Assembly (NCBI GenBank): GCA_027559495.1
Contig: JAMXSV010000008.1
Span: 372,001-436,000 of the forward strand
Direction: 5' to 3'
DNA: 64,000 nucleotides
From: Aurifilum marmelostoma
Lineage: Eukaryota > Ascomycota > Sordariomycetes > Diaporthales > Cryphonectriaceae
This document shows positions 12,741 to 24,793 of this stretch, piece by piece. The notes beneath the pieces are model-generated. The model saw only the letters and a program-made list of their open reading frames with translations. It did not search any database and was not told where the DNA came from. Every line of letters begins with the position of its first letter. Within the stretch, counting starts at the first letter, position 1. Position numbers and translations under genes: made by a program.

Positions 12741-14127
12741 TCATAAGATCAGCTGCTTGAGGTTCCGCTGTATGATCATGTCCTGCACCGAGCCCATGGT
12801 GATCTTGAGGAGGTTTGTGTCGGTCGCATTCGTAAAGTGACCATAGATCTCCTTCTCGGGGTTCCGGTTGAGCGCCCTGAACTTGTCCATAAAGTACTTG
12901 CTCGCCTGCTTCCAGTCGTCGGGTTCGCCGTGGTAGTCGGTGAAGCCATGTTGTGTGATTGGGCTCTTCTTCAGCTTCTCCTTGAAGAGGTCCATCTTGT
13001 TGAGGAACAGGATGAGGGCGGATTTCAGGAACCAGTGCGAGTTTGCAATCGATTCCCACAGCATGAGAGCCTCGTTCATTTGGTTCTGGAAAGGTGGGTC
13101 AGTACACAATTGAAAATGCTTTGACCAACAGGAGATCGCTTACGCCATCCTTATCTTCAACCAGGCATTGGTCATAGCCAGAAATGGCCACCAGGAACAA
13201 GAGACAGTTGACATTCTCGAAACAATGGATCCACTTCTTGCGCTCTGATCGTTGCCCGCCGACATCGAACATGCGGTATGTCAGCTGGCTCAGGTCGAAT
13301 ATCGTCTCGGTGATGCCCGTCGTTCTTAGTCTTGACCGCAGCAGGTCTTGGTCTGTGGGGATGTATGTCCTGTCCCAGAAGCGCTCCAGGTCGTCGCAGA
13401 AGCTACCAGCATCAGTGGGGTTCGATCTCGACAGACGCCGCGAGGGACTCCTCTACTTACTAGTCAAGGTTGTCGTGTAGCGCATATTCGTTCCCCTTTG
13501 CGATAGCCTTCTTCACACCCTCGTCTGTCCACAGATCCTTAAGCGGCTGCAGATATTGTTCGGGGAATTGGTCGTTGGGGCTCAGCTCGTAGTCGACTAA
13601 TACTTGCTCCATGTCTTTCTGCAAAGTGATAATCCAGTCAGTCCATGCTCACGGGTTCGTCCAACAAGAAAGCAGTGTCCTTGGAAAGGGCCTCGCATCC
13701 GGGCAACTAACCTCGCTCTGGGGTTTTTCAAAGGGTATATCGAATTCCTTCATGGCATCATAGATCATGCGAAATGACTGTACGATATTGTTGAAGACGA
13801 CAGGCTTCCATTCCAGCTTCTCCGTCTTGCTGAACCCGGTAGCGTAGATGAGCTTCATCTGCTTGAGAACTGTCGACTTCCCAGACTCTCCGGCTCCTGT
13901 AGCGAGAAAGACAACCATTGTTCATCAGCAATGTCGAACCAATAGGGAGACGACGGGCAGGTGAAGTAGAAGGGGGACCCAGTCTCAGCAGTGGTGGGAT
14001 ATATCGTACCGAGCAGAAGCAACTTGACCTCCTTTGCCATCCGCTTCTCGTCCGCCTTGATTATCTTGTCCAGCTCCTTCGACCGCATGGCGTCGGCCTC
14101 CTCCTTCTTGCGACTGCCGAAGCACAT
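12741..14127 (-). CDS. gna-2: Heterotrimeric G protein alpha subunit, group II (GNA-2 type)
   Basis: GTP-binding signalling subunit acting at the plasma membrane downstream of receptors. Five exons (14127-14010, 13896-13712, 13618-13461, 13402-13144, 13085-12741) give 354 residues, the usual size for a G-alpha. GTPase motifs are intact: P-loop GAGESGKS (40-47), switch I around LRTTGI, DVGGQ (200-204), NKMD (269-272) and a TNAT motif at the TCAT position (325-328). The N-terminus MCFGSRKKEE and strong similarity to Neurospora GNA-2 / Magnaporthe MAGC place it in fungal group II rather than groups I or III. Glycine 2, needed for N-myristoylation, is absent, while Cys2 could be palmitoylated. 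The start is the only ATG that gives this conserved N-terminus. Confidence 0.93.
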
Positions 14128-17100
14128 TGTGACGGTGCGTGGCTGCGTTGCCGCCAGGTTGGTACTCCTTTATTCGTCGATGGTAATGCAATCGTCGCGC
14201 GGCAATTCAGGTTCTGGCTGGTTCTGTTCTTCTCTTGAATTTTTTTTTTCTTTCTCCCCAACGAGTGGATATGGACGAGATGGCGCAAGGTGGAGGACTC
14301 GCCGCCGTTTCCGGGGGGGACCCACGTTCGCGATGCTTGTGGGAGGTTGATTTGTATCGGTGCAGGTAGGATAAGTCAGGTAAGAGTGCCAATGTTCATG
14401 CGAACAGACACAGGAGTGTCGAACAAGCCCTTTGTGCAGGCCCGGGCGGGATAATCAAGGAGGATCTTTGGGGGGAATGGAGAACCAGGGCTCGAGAAAT
14501 ATCGAGGCGGATCCCGACCCAAATGACGGGAGAGCGCACGTCCACTGGCTCTCAGACGTGAACCGGGAAAGGTTGTCGAGCCTTTCTGTCCAGCTACAGA
14601 CCCCTCCAAACGGCGGATGCTTGTAATTCGATGTGATCAGTACGGCCAGAAGAAGGGTAAAAGGGCTGGCTGGTTGGTCCTTGAGGGACTGGTGAAAACC
14701 ACGAAGGTAGGCTTGACGAGGAGGAGCAGGCCCTATCAGGGAGAACCAGGAGAAGGGCAAATTATTAGAGGAACGGTAGAAAGTGGGCAGCTGGAGTGGG
14801 CTCCAAATGTAAAGGCTAGCCTCTACTTGGTTCAGCGCTGGGCCGATCCCCAGGTCTTAGCTTAGCGGCAGCAGCAATAGCCAAAGCGATGGCGGCGACA
14901 AGAGCCAGATTCCGAGATGGGATGGAAGGATAGAAAAAAACAAACAAGAGACGGGAAATTGTGCACGATCAGCACAAGAGGAGGGAAAAAAATAAAAATA
15001 AAAAAACAGCAAAAGATAAACAGATGTGATGCCTTGGGGCTGGTCGGAGAGGAGAGGGAAGAGAGGAGGGGGGCGGAAGAGAGAGGAACCACCAGAGATT
15101 GCGCAGCCGACAAGATCCAAGTCCGGCAGATTGCAACTCAGGTCAAGCAGAGAGGCAAGGAGGAGGGTCTCGGGCGCCTGAGTCGAGTTCAGCCCGCCCG
15201 GTGCAGTCCAGTCGAGTCGAGGCGTGCCCTCAGGTGGGATTCAGGCCCGAACAGGGGGGGTGAGGGGGGGGGGGAAGATGAATTGCAGCCCCGGTGGAGG
15301 AGAGCATACAACCTTGGCAGCCGGGCGGTCGTACAGTAATACAGAAGACGCCCTTCTGCGCCCAAGTTGCAGGGCCAGGCGCAAACAGGGCACACCTCAC
15401 ATGGGGCCGGGCGGGGGCACTAATGCTTACCGGGTCCTGGCACTGGAGCGCTGAGCGGAGCGCCTGAGAGTGCCAAAAGTGCCACTTGGGCCTGTCGTAC
15501 CATGCTTAGTGTGTGGGCCAATCTGTGCCGTTCTGGGGCAAGGGCGATTTTTAGGAAGCAGAACCCGCTGCAGCTTGTTGGTCCTGGTGGAGTACTTTTG
15601 ATGTTTCCGGCCCCATAGCTCATGTACGCGGTACTGTACTTCGCCCCCAGAGCCTGATGCTCACTCGGGGTTGGGTTGTCCCTTGTCATGGTTCGTTGTT
15701 GTTACTTGTTCGAGTATCAATCTATATGTTGCATTGCCGTTTCTCTAGCATCAACAACAGAGACCCCGCGAGAGGGGTTGTGCCATGTCGTGTAACGCCG
15801 GCCATAGGATGCACTGCACTGTACAGTCGAGCAAATCGTGGTCCGTACAGGTAGGGAGCAGCTCGAGGCAGGGTTACACTGTCAAACCTGTAAGTACAGC
15901 GTAGGTACAATACTACTACATATGGTATACAAGCACAGCAGGGACATGGACCAGATCTCACCTCGAACGTAAGAGGCAGGGCCTGGCACAACCTCAATTT
16001 GCAACATATTGATGCCGCCTAGGGTCTGCATCCCTGAGAATGCTTTGCTGCGGCCGTGCAGGCGCATAACTGTTCTGCTGGAGATACAGCATTTCTGACA
16101 TGGCACCGGGGAACAGCCCTCGACTTCGCCTGTGGTGGTCCTGCATAGCACTCCCAGCTGCCTCGTGAGGCTGCAATAGGCTCTGTACCACGGATCTGTT
16201 GTAGAACAGGACCGTTGCCGGATCCATCTGGCTCACCCAACCACCCTCCCTCAGAGGTATCCTACCGTGGTGCGAGGGGGGCTACCAATGGTTCCTCTCG
16301 GCTCTACTATACCGAAAAGATGGACCGATATCGTCAGCCCGGACGAGGAAGGGAAGATGAGGACGACAACAACCACTGGTCCAAGCTTGACGAAATGCGG
16401 CTATGGAAATTGATCACCATTGATTGCCTCGCCGAGTATCGTCAACCTAGCATGCATGCATGACCAGCGATCTCCCGAGGCATGATGCCTTATCGCTTGG
16501 CCGTCTCTGATCATCGGAGGACGCTGCAGGGCAGCCTGTTGGGTCTGTGTCATCCGGGATCTGGTTCAAGGGGATCATGGTAGGGAAGCCCCTGACAAGA
16601 TGGCTCAGCAGCCATGTGGCCGTGTACTCTTTGCTCCCATGCTGACTACATGGTCCAAAAGGTATTCGGAAAATACAGGCTTCTAATTCAGAACGATAGC
16701 CCCCGAACTGCGGCAAGCCAGTACGTGAAGACAACCACAAGCCCTTCTGCCATTGAAGAAAACTTCATCTTCTTCTCGTCTTTTGATCAAGGTCCTCGAA
16801 ACGTGATCTTCAGATCTGCTGCAAGAGAATGATGGATACTTTGTCCCCCTTTTCTTCTCCTTCCTCTCGCTGTTCTTTCCACGATGGTCGCTCGCATGGC
16901 CGATCTGAATCCTACCGCCGAACCGAACACCACATGGGACTGCCACCTCAAGGTATCTTTTGCCGCGGATGAATGACGATTGCTTGGTCGGTCGGTGAGT
17001 TTTTTGTGTGTTTTCTGTCAACACCTCGGCAATGATCCCTGGTTCTCCTGCTATTTTCTCCTCCTCCTGCGTATATTTTTAAAATTTGGCATGCATGTTG

Positions 17101-19345
17101 GGTCGCCCATCAAACGACTCGACTCCAGACGTTGAGAAAAGGCCCGTCACAGTGCTGCGCGTTTGACGAATAAAAGTAATACCCACAGTGGGTTCTGAGC
17201 GGGCGGAACTTGGCAAATTCAAGGGGCCCCACAAGGGAGGACCCGAATGATGATTAGCCCAAAGTATGATCATGAAACGGCTGCTTAATTCCGGAAAGGG
17301 GCCCCTCCCCCTTCCTTCCCCCTTCCCTTCCCTATGCCATAGCACTGTGGTACAAGCACGTACTAGTAGCAACTGATTAGCACTTATGGCAACGCTACTG
17401 CCAGCAACTACTACTTCTCACCATGGCAGGTACTATGGTACCCTGTTACATAGTAAGGAGGCAGGCAGTGATAGTAGTACTTTGGTAGTAGTAGGCACCA
17501 CTGGCACCCAGGGTGAGTCCCTTCCTCACCGATGTGACCCCCTACATGGGGGAGGAGGGAATGGCAATATCCCGAGAGCGATCCGTCCCATGCCCATTCC
17601 ATCCCGCATGCGTTGCACATTAGGCTGGTCCACACCCACTCCCCTCTTCTTGAGCGTTCTGCTGCTTTCCAATAGCGCGGCATAGGACAGACAGATCAGA
17701 GAGGGCCAAGGCTCCCTCCAGCAGGTTGCCACGCACCCACCTCACATGGCCAACACGCGACAGGCGCAGCGAAAACCAAAGATGGAGAAGAAAACAACAA
17801 CAAAAAATAAATAAATAAAAATAAAACAACCTTGCTACCAAGTACGTACTTATGCACCTCTGATCTGATCTCTGGACACCACCTGCCCGCCAAGAAAGGC
17901 GTCTCGTCTCGTCTGCCCTTCCCCTCCTTCGCATGGGCACATTGCAGTAGTCGCCGCTCCTGGACGGACGACGGACGAGACATAGGCCAGAGAAGGCCCA
18001 AAGCCGTTTCACCAGGAGGATTCCCGTCTGCATGATCCTTCGTGAGCAGTTGCATGTCATGCTCCTCTACTTGGACTCTCTGCACGCGGACGAACCAGCA
18101 CGACGCAATGCTTTGTGTTGCACTGCTGACTCCTTTCGAGCCCAACATCCAAAATCTCACCACACCTGTCTTGTCTCTTTTCTCTTCCGCTTTCGGATCC
18201 GACGTGACAGAGAGACAAGAGGCTGTACAGCACGTGCTGGCGTCACCCTCCTGGTTCAGGATCTGTCCACTCAGCGACCGTAACCGACCTACCTACCTAC
18301 CTGCACACGCCGCAGGGAGGCGTGAGTGGTGCTCGAATCCAACAAGCAGGAGGGAGCAGCAGGACGAGGAGGGGGGGCCACAGCCATCAGTCACTGCGCG
18401 GCGCTGCCCTGCTACCCTCCCTGCTGGCCCAACAACACACCTGCAGAAGCTTGAGTGCGTTACTGCATGTCCAACACACCATCCCAACCACCCTGAATCT
18501 ACACAAATCTTGCGTCTGCGCAGCAGTCCACAAGTCACGGCCAATGATCCTCCTCCAACGTATCCGCACCACTACCCTCCCTCCACCCCAGTTCCCCCCC
18601 CCCCCCCTCTCCGATGCTGCCGTAGTAGCGTCAGAGCCATGATGCCACGTGAGGAAGAGGAGGGAGGGTGCACGCGAGGATAGTCTGCCCACACGCCCGC
18701 CGCTGCATCAATTTTTCCCATGGGGGCCGAGCCGTGCCCAGAATCCACTGCCCGCAGGTGTATGCTACCTGCAGGCGGGAAACATTCGCCCGTCGAGGCG
18801 AATGATGACGATGTCGATGATGATGCATGTACATGAATCACAATTTTCGTACAGTATGCGCCCCATGCTGATGATATCCTGATCGAGCCGTCCTTCCCCG
18901 CCTGACGCGCTGCTCGCGCTTGAGAGTGGAGAGTTCTCTTGTGTTTCTTTGTTCCTCGTTCCCTTCTTTTCTTCTCCTTCCCCTCCCTATTCTAGAAGGG
19001 CCGGGAGGATAATTGCTCCTCCCCGGCACTTTTGACAAGGGGCTCCAACCGCTCGTCTAGGGCGGCAGAAGTATGTATAGAAATAGACTATGTATAGTAG
19101 TACTTGACAACAAGACAAGGGGTCAATATACCGTTCCAGACGACCGGTGGAAAGGGTGTGTGTATGTGTGTGTAAGCAGGTAATCAGGTCTGTGCCGTTC
19201 GTCCCAGCCTTCTCTTTCTCCTTCCCGCCGGGCCAGAATCAGGCAGGTCACATCGTTTCTCGCTTCCGAATCTCGCAACGCCCGAGAGCTGTACTTTTGC
19301 TGTATACCATACCCTGCTCCTTTGCTGCACATGGCAAGTACACCC

Positions 19346-19379
<34 letters not shown>

Positions 19380-20714
19380 CTGTACGGTCTCTTTTCAGCT
19401 TTTGTTCCAGACAAAGAAAAAACCCATATAGTATGGGCAGACACATTCCCTTTTTTTTTTTTTTTTTTTTTTTGTTTTTGTCCTGCTCTCGCTTGCATCA
19501 CCAACAAGCGGGTCCTCTTCCAATCCAAACTCGGCAGCTCGTGGGCTTTCGAGGTCATCACACCAGGGCTCAGCCGTCCGGTGCGTGAGCGCTAGAGCTT
19601 AACCGAAAGCAAGCACGAGAAACACTTTCGAGAATGAGTAAGAGTTGAGCAAATAAATCAACAGCGAAACAAAAAGAGATAACCTTCCGTGAATCCGTCT
19701 TATGAAGGTGGCGGGAAGACCCCCCGGAGGCATCTCGGTGGTTGGGCAAGACAGAGAGGCACAGGCCTCTCCTCGCTCTTCCATATGCACGTCAGCGGCC
19801 ACCAGCTAGCAGATGTTGTGGCCAGAGCTGGCATATGTCTACAGCTGGATAAGTGCTGACGGGGTTGGTAGTAAAGCCACTGAGAGGGGAGAGGGAAAGT
19901 GTTACTCATGATCGGACTCCGTCTCCGGGTCGGGGTCCATGACTTTTGACAACGCAAGTATACAGTTGCGCGTTGAACTAGTGCGGAGACAAGGCTTCCG
20001 AGGAGGGTGGAAGGGCGGGGAGGAAAATGAGAGGCGCGAAGCCTGCTTTGGAACAATAAAAGAAAGGTTAGAAAGGTAGTATACTTGTTGTAAATCGGTA
20101 TTTTGTTCCCTCCAGGTGGGTTGATGCTATTTTTATGTCTTTGGTTGCCACCCTGCCACCGCCGACGCCGCAGGGCCACATGAGTACGTCGCATTATTCG
20201 TCGTCCCAGGCGGAGACACAAGCCCACCTGTTGGCTGTTCTTTCTGTTCTGTCGATCGCATGGCTGCCTTGGATGAGTTGCATGCCGCGAGTGCTACCCA
20301 CCAACTCCTTTAGAGTGCGCCTTCTCGTAGTTGACGAGGTTGCAGCGCAGCCGGTAGGCTCTGGAGATTTTCCCTTGCTGATCATTGTGGCTTCGGTGGT
20401 CAAATTGATGACGCAGTCCCTGTCAGGCCGGCATACATGCTTTTTAACCGCCCTCTAGACAGCCTCGAAGGTGGCCCGATTTAAGGGAGCAAGGAATTCG
20501 GGGGAAGGGGGAAAATGAAGAGGAGGGGGAGGGAGGGGGGCGAGAAGAGCAGAAGCACAGAAGGGTAAGCAGTGTCAAGAGAAATCATGAGGACGATGAC
20601 ATCTTCAATCCGTAATATCCCCATTTTTCTTTCATATTTGGTTTCATCACCTATGACGCTTACAACTCATCCAGGTAACAGAGCATTCTCATGAAATGAA
20701 TCCTCCAGAGCCCT
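14128..20714. other. 6.5 kb region without recognisable protein gene
   Basis: Lies between the G-alpha start and the spermidine synthase stop. I found no conserved motif, no plausible exon chain and no tRNA. It contains poly-A/AT-rich tracts (about 14930-15010, 17800-17830), G and C runs (15264-15274, 18594-18607), a CA repeat (19353-19379) and a run of 23 T (19451-19473). The longest open frame (18042-18683, +) is repetitive Pro/Ser/Thr-rich sequence typical of chance. It may carry a long regulated promoter or 5' leader of gna-2, or non-coding RNA, but the sequence alone does not show this. Confidence 0.5.
19353..19379. repeat. CA dinucleotide microsatellite
   Basis: CA repeats preceded by imperfect CACCC units; about 70 bases downstream is a run of 23 T (19451-19473). 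No gene context. Confidence 0.9.
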
Positions 20715-22392
20715 TTATTGCAGAGCCTTGGCAGCAAATGTGGGCAGGACAAAGGACGCCTTGTGAATGTCCGAGTTGTAGTACCTGCACAGCTTCTCCT
20801 CCTCCTCCTTGGTCCACGACCGGACCGGCACCTTGACGTCGCGGCTGGCATCCTTGCAGCACACCATGAAGCCGATCTGCCCGGACGGGTAGGTGGGGAT
20901 GGTGGTGTAGGCGTACTCGGCCACGGGGAAAATCTCCTTGCAGTCCTTCTTGAGCTTGGTGATGAGCTCCAGGTGCAGCCATTGGTTCTCAGCTATTTTC
21001 AAAGCCAGGTCAGCCGTCTGTGACAAAAGGATGGGGACGGAGGGGGTGGGTAAGTGGGACACGGCGTGTCGGCGGATTTATGGCGGGAAGGAATCCAGAA
21101 GGGCTGAGTGGAATCTGAAGAGGCACTGGTCATGATGAGGAAAGGGATGAAAGAGGATGGAACGGGAAAAGAGGGATTATGCTCCGGTGGGCCTTCCAAG
21201 GCGCGCTTCTTGAAGTGCAAGAACTGGATCTTCCGTCTTCCCTTTCGGGAAATGGATTCCTTAAGCAAAATGCTCGAAAAAGAAGTATAAGGCACGCTGT
21301 ATAGGCCTTCGTGAGCATCTCTCTAGGGTAAAGGTCGAGGGGGGTCTTGTAAGGGAACGTACAACCTTGGGTGGTGATGACGCCCCCGTCCCGCAGGGCG
21401 TCGTGCATGAGCTGGAAGTATGGCTTCTGGAACAGGCTCTCGGCAGGACCGTCCGGGTCGGACGAGTCGGTGATGATCACGTCGAAGGTGTTCTTGTAGT
21501 CGTCGAGGAACTTGAAGCCATCGCCCACGTGCACCTTGACCTTGGGGTGCTTGTACCCCACGGACATGCCAGGGAGGTACTCCTTGGACAGACGGATGAC
21601 AGCCTTGTGTGCCGTGTCAATACAACAACAGTGACGGAAAGGGACGGCTGTGGCTTGGGTTTTGGGGGGGGGGGGGAAGAAGGGGGGTCAGTGAAAGGGA
21701 GGCGGGCATGATGAAGGATCGACATGTACCTCATCAATGTCGCACAGGACAGCCTCCTCGATTCCCTCGTGCTTGACGACCTCGCGCAGCACACCTCCAT
21801 CACCACCACCAATGACGAGGACCTTCTTTGGGTCCGGGTGGGAGTTCATGGCCAGGTGGGTGATCATCTCCTGGTATGAGAACTCGTCGCGCTCGGTGCA
21901 CTGGATGACGTTGTCCAGGACGAGGACGGTGCCGTGGTCGGTGGACTCGAAGATCAAGACATCCTGATACTTGCTCTTCTCGTGGTGCAGGACCTTCTTG
22001 ACCTTGAGGGTCATGGCCTGACCGGGCCACATGTGCGAGATCTCGCGGAACCATCCATCTGAGAGAGAGAAGATAGAGGGATTCGATCAGCTACGGAGAA
22101 CATATAAACGCAACGCCACATGACGGATAGGTGAGAGACGGGCCACGGTGGACAAAAGAAAAGACAGGGACGAGGACAGGGGCAGGCAGAGGAACTGGTG
22201 ACAAGATACATGCAGCGTATCGAGATATGAGATCACAGCCTTCTTCATTAGGAAAATGCACCCTCCGAGGAGGAGGAGGAGGAGGAGGGGCTATCTTGAA
22301 GCGCGCGCCCAGGAAGGCGCGAGAGGCTCAGGGCGGGGTCAGTTGGGTAGCAACAACATACCCTGAATGGTGGGGTGAGCAATCTCAGACAT
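20715..22392 (-). CDS. spe-3: Spermidine synthase
   Basis: Transfers the aminopropyl group of decarboxylated S-adenosylmethionine to putrescine to make spermidine, in the cytosol. Four exons (22392-22362, 22058-21730, 21603-21366, 20992-20715) give 291 residues, a normal length. Exon 1 codes only MSEIAHPTIQ plus one base. Family motifs are present: GWFREISHMWPGQAM at the N-terminus, VLVIGGGDGGVLREV for nucleotide binding, the catalytic loop ITDSSDPDGPAESLF, and a C-terminal PSGQIGFMVCCK. The last intron is long (373 bases), and the middle intron holds a run of 13 G (21664-21676 on +). All splice phases agree. Confidence 0.95.
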
Positions 22393-23196
22393 CTTGATGG
22401 CGGAACTATGGAAATTGAGATATGTCTGCGGAGAGGATGGGACTGTGCCTCGAGGAAAGGGTATTCTGTAGTTGAGGTGTCTGGTCGCAAGTGGTGGAGT
22501 GAAGATGCGGAGGGCGGCTTTTTGTAGTGGAAAAAATTTTGTCATGAGTGACACCGGGGCATCGTATGTATGGTTTTGTCAGGATGTACCTCTGGGTGCG
22601 CACTAATCATCGACCGTGCGACACGACAGGAAATTTCCAATAATTTTTTATTCCCTGTCGAATAGATTGCAACCCAATTCTAATCGATATATTGACCTGG
22701 ATTCAACCCAGAGTGAGTGATTGTCGCGGGTTATGCGATCAGGTGGGCAAATGGCTTGTACTGTGTAGAGACATCTGACAAGAGGGGTGAGCCAAATCCA
22801 TCATTTATTGGGCCACCACTACACTGCTCTCCCTCTGTTTACTTACCTAGTGCCTAGGCGGCAGTCTGTTGGCGCCTACTGGTCGTTGGCATGCACTCCA
22901 GTTCTGCAAGTTTCGGTTCACGCCCAATTATGCTCAACTCTCCAATACGAGAGATCAAGAAAGTTATCAATTTGAAGGCGAATTCTAGCTGAGATAAAAA
23001 GATTCTTCATTCAGCTCGGTCTACCGTGATGGCCCAAGGCGCACGGGAAATCGAGGAAGCAGAGGTCCACCCCACCATGACTACTTATACTATGACGCAA
23101 CGGCTGGGCAAGTGGGGATGACCCCAGCACGAGTCGGGCAGATATCAGGTTATAGCAGCATAGTACTGTGAAATTGTTCACGACATGGCTTATGTA
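22393..23196. other. Intergenic region upstream of spermidine synthase
   Basis: Contains the spermidine synthase promoter and the nitrilase 3' flank. No gene, RNA or strong repeat seen. Confidence 0.6.
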
Positions 23197-24222
23197 CTAT
23201 TCCTGGGCTGACCTGGCTGGGTCACTGAAGCTTATTTTCCCCTGGCTGATGTCAGGATAGACGTCGAACCGTCTCTGATCCCTCAGAGGTATCCCCTTCC
23301 TCGTCTCCTCGATCTTGTCGCCGCTTAATTCAGCAGATACGATTGTCTGTTGCTCTTCCGCCTCCACCAGGACCTGGGCCATGGGGTCCACGACCAAGCT
23401 GTGTCCCCACGCATGGTAGCTCGCATTCATGTCACGCGCAGGCGAACACATTGCCACATAAACCTGGTTGTCCATGGCCCTCGCCTGGCCCTGCAGCCGC
23501 CAGTGCAACGGACCCGTCGTCAAGTTGAAAGCACCCGGGTAAATCAACGCAAAACAGCCCTTCCGCGCTGCTATGGTGCCAAGCTCTGGAAAGCGGATGT
23601 CGTAGCAGATTGCCACACCCACGCGGCCATATTCCGGTAGGTCCACGATGGTGAGCTTGTTGCCTGGCGACAGAACGTCCGACTCACGAAATGTGATCTT
23701 GCCCGGAATGTCGATGTCGAACAGGTGCACCTTGCGGTGCGTGGCCAGCAGCTCGCCCTCCGGACTGAATGTCAACGACGTGTTGTAATAGCGCTTCTTT
23801 TTATCCTCGTCAAAGTCCAGCTCTGGTATTGAACCCCCTATCAGGTATGTGCCCGTCTCCTTGGCCATTTCAGACAAGGCGTGGAAGCTTGGGCTCTGCT
23901 CGGCGCTCGGCGGGTGCGGGAGTAGCTGCTCTGCATATGAGGGGAAGTAGTCGCAACCGTAGGGCGAGTTGAAGCACTCTGGCAATACAATGATCTTGGC
24001 GCCAGAGGCAGCGGCCTCGTGGACCTTCTCGCGGGCATTGGAGAGATTGGCCGCCTTGTCCGCGCCACTTGCGAGTTGGACGCAGGCCAGCTTGACGGGC
24101 TTCTTTAGGAGGGGTGTCGCAGCGGTCGCCATGGTGCGGAGATAACTTCTCGGTATCGTATGCTTTGTTGATAGTGGCAACGTGCTTGTGAAAGATGTGA
24201 GTGTCTTCCAAAATGTTCGCAT
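23197..24222 (-). CDS. NIT3: Nitrilase-superfamily omega-amidase (NIT3/Nit2 type)
   Basis: C-N hydrolase that hydrolyses alpha-ketoglutaramate and alpha-ketosuccinamate. The catalytic triad is visible: Glu82 in VLPECF, Lys164 in THRKVHLFDIDIPG and Cys206 in AICYDIRFPE. The 341-residue reading frame is uninterrupted. The first 30 residues are basic and hydroxylated without acids, like a mitochondrial presequence; a second in-frame start at Met31 (MATAATPLLKK) would give a cytosolic form close to yeast Nit3 in length. The gene is divergent from the hypothetical gene at 24794. Family assignment is firm; the exact substrate follows from family knowledge. Confidence 0.92.
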   Translation of the reverse strand: MRTFWKTLTSFTSTLPLSTKHTIPRSYLRTMATAATPLLKKPVKLACVQLASGADKAANLSNAREKVHEAAASGAKIIVLPECFNSPYGCDYFPSYAEQLLPHPPSAEQSPSFHALSEMAKETGTYLIGGSIPELDFDEDKKKRYYNTSLTFSPEGELLATHRKVHLFDIDIPGKITFRESDVLSPGNKLTIVDLPEYGRVGVAICYDIRFPELGTIAARKGCFALIYPGAFNLTTGPLHWRLQGQARAMDNQVYVAMCSPARDMNASYHAWGHSLVVDPMAQVLVEAEEQQTIVSAELSGDKIEETRKGIPLRDQRRFDVYPDISQGKISFSDPARSAQE

Positions 24223-24793
24223 CGTCAGCGGCGTGTATGTGAGGTGGTGGTGGTGTGGGCTATTTGGTCATCGGAGACTTACAACGGCGGATGTCATTGG
24301 AGAGTGTCGATAAGAGCTCCCTCCGCTATCGCCCTGGAGGGGTTGCGCACGCCACTTCCCCCAGTTTAGGCTGTGGGCTTTTCCCGCACTAGGCCTCCTG
24401 CCCCTGCACTTTGCCCTGGTCTAAGTCCCTCTTTCCTCTTGTTACTCCTTCCCGATCAAGCGAGGCAGCGACCTCATAGCTTGTACGACCAATAGCTCTT
24501 GTTTTGTTCGTGAGCTGTATTTGATGAAGTATACAGATAATCAAGCAAGAGATTCTCGTCCTTCTACAAGTGCGCTTATTTCTTTCAAAGTGGACTTCCA
24601 TGCTATCCAACCTTTTCAAGGCAGCCCTCATCAAGGCTTATCATGCTGCCACCTCCCTCTTTGACACTCCTGTTCCTTGTACCTTCGCCTTCACTTCAAG
24701 CTCGACGATAGCATTCCTGCCTGTCTGTCATCCTGTACCTTCTCTTTGATTCTATGCATCTACTTCTAGACATTGGCATCGAATCTTACCAGC
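24223..24793. promoter_or_regulatory. Divergent promoter region, NIT3-like / hypothetical gene
   Basis: 571 bases separate two divergent starts, so both promoters must lie here. The right part (about 24640-24790) is CT-rich, typical of a fungal transcript leader for the + gene. No specific binding site is claimed. Confidence 0.5.

Noticed and set aside
18042..18683. 213-codon + frame in the 6.5 kb gene-poor region
   Set aside because: Pro/Ser/Thr-rich low-complexity translation, overlapping equally long frames on the other strand, no motif or splice context.
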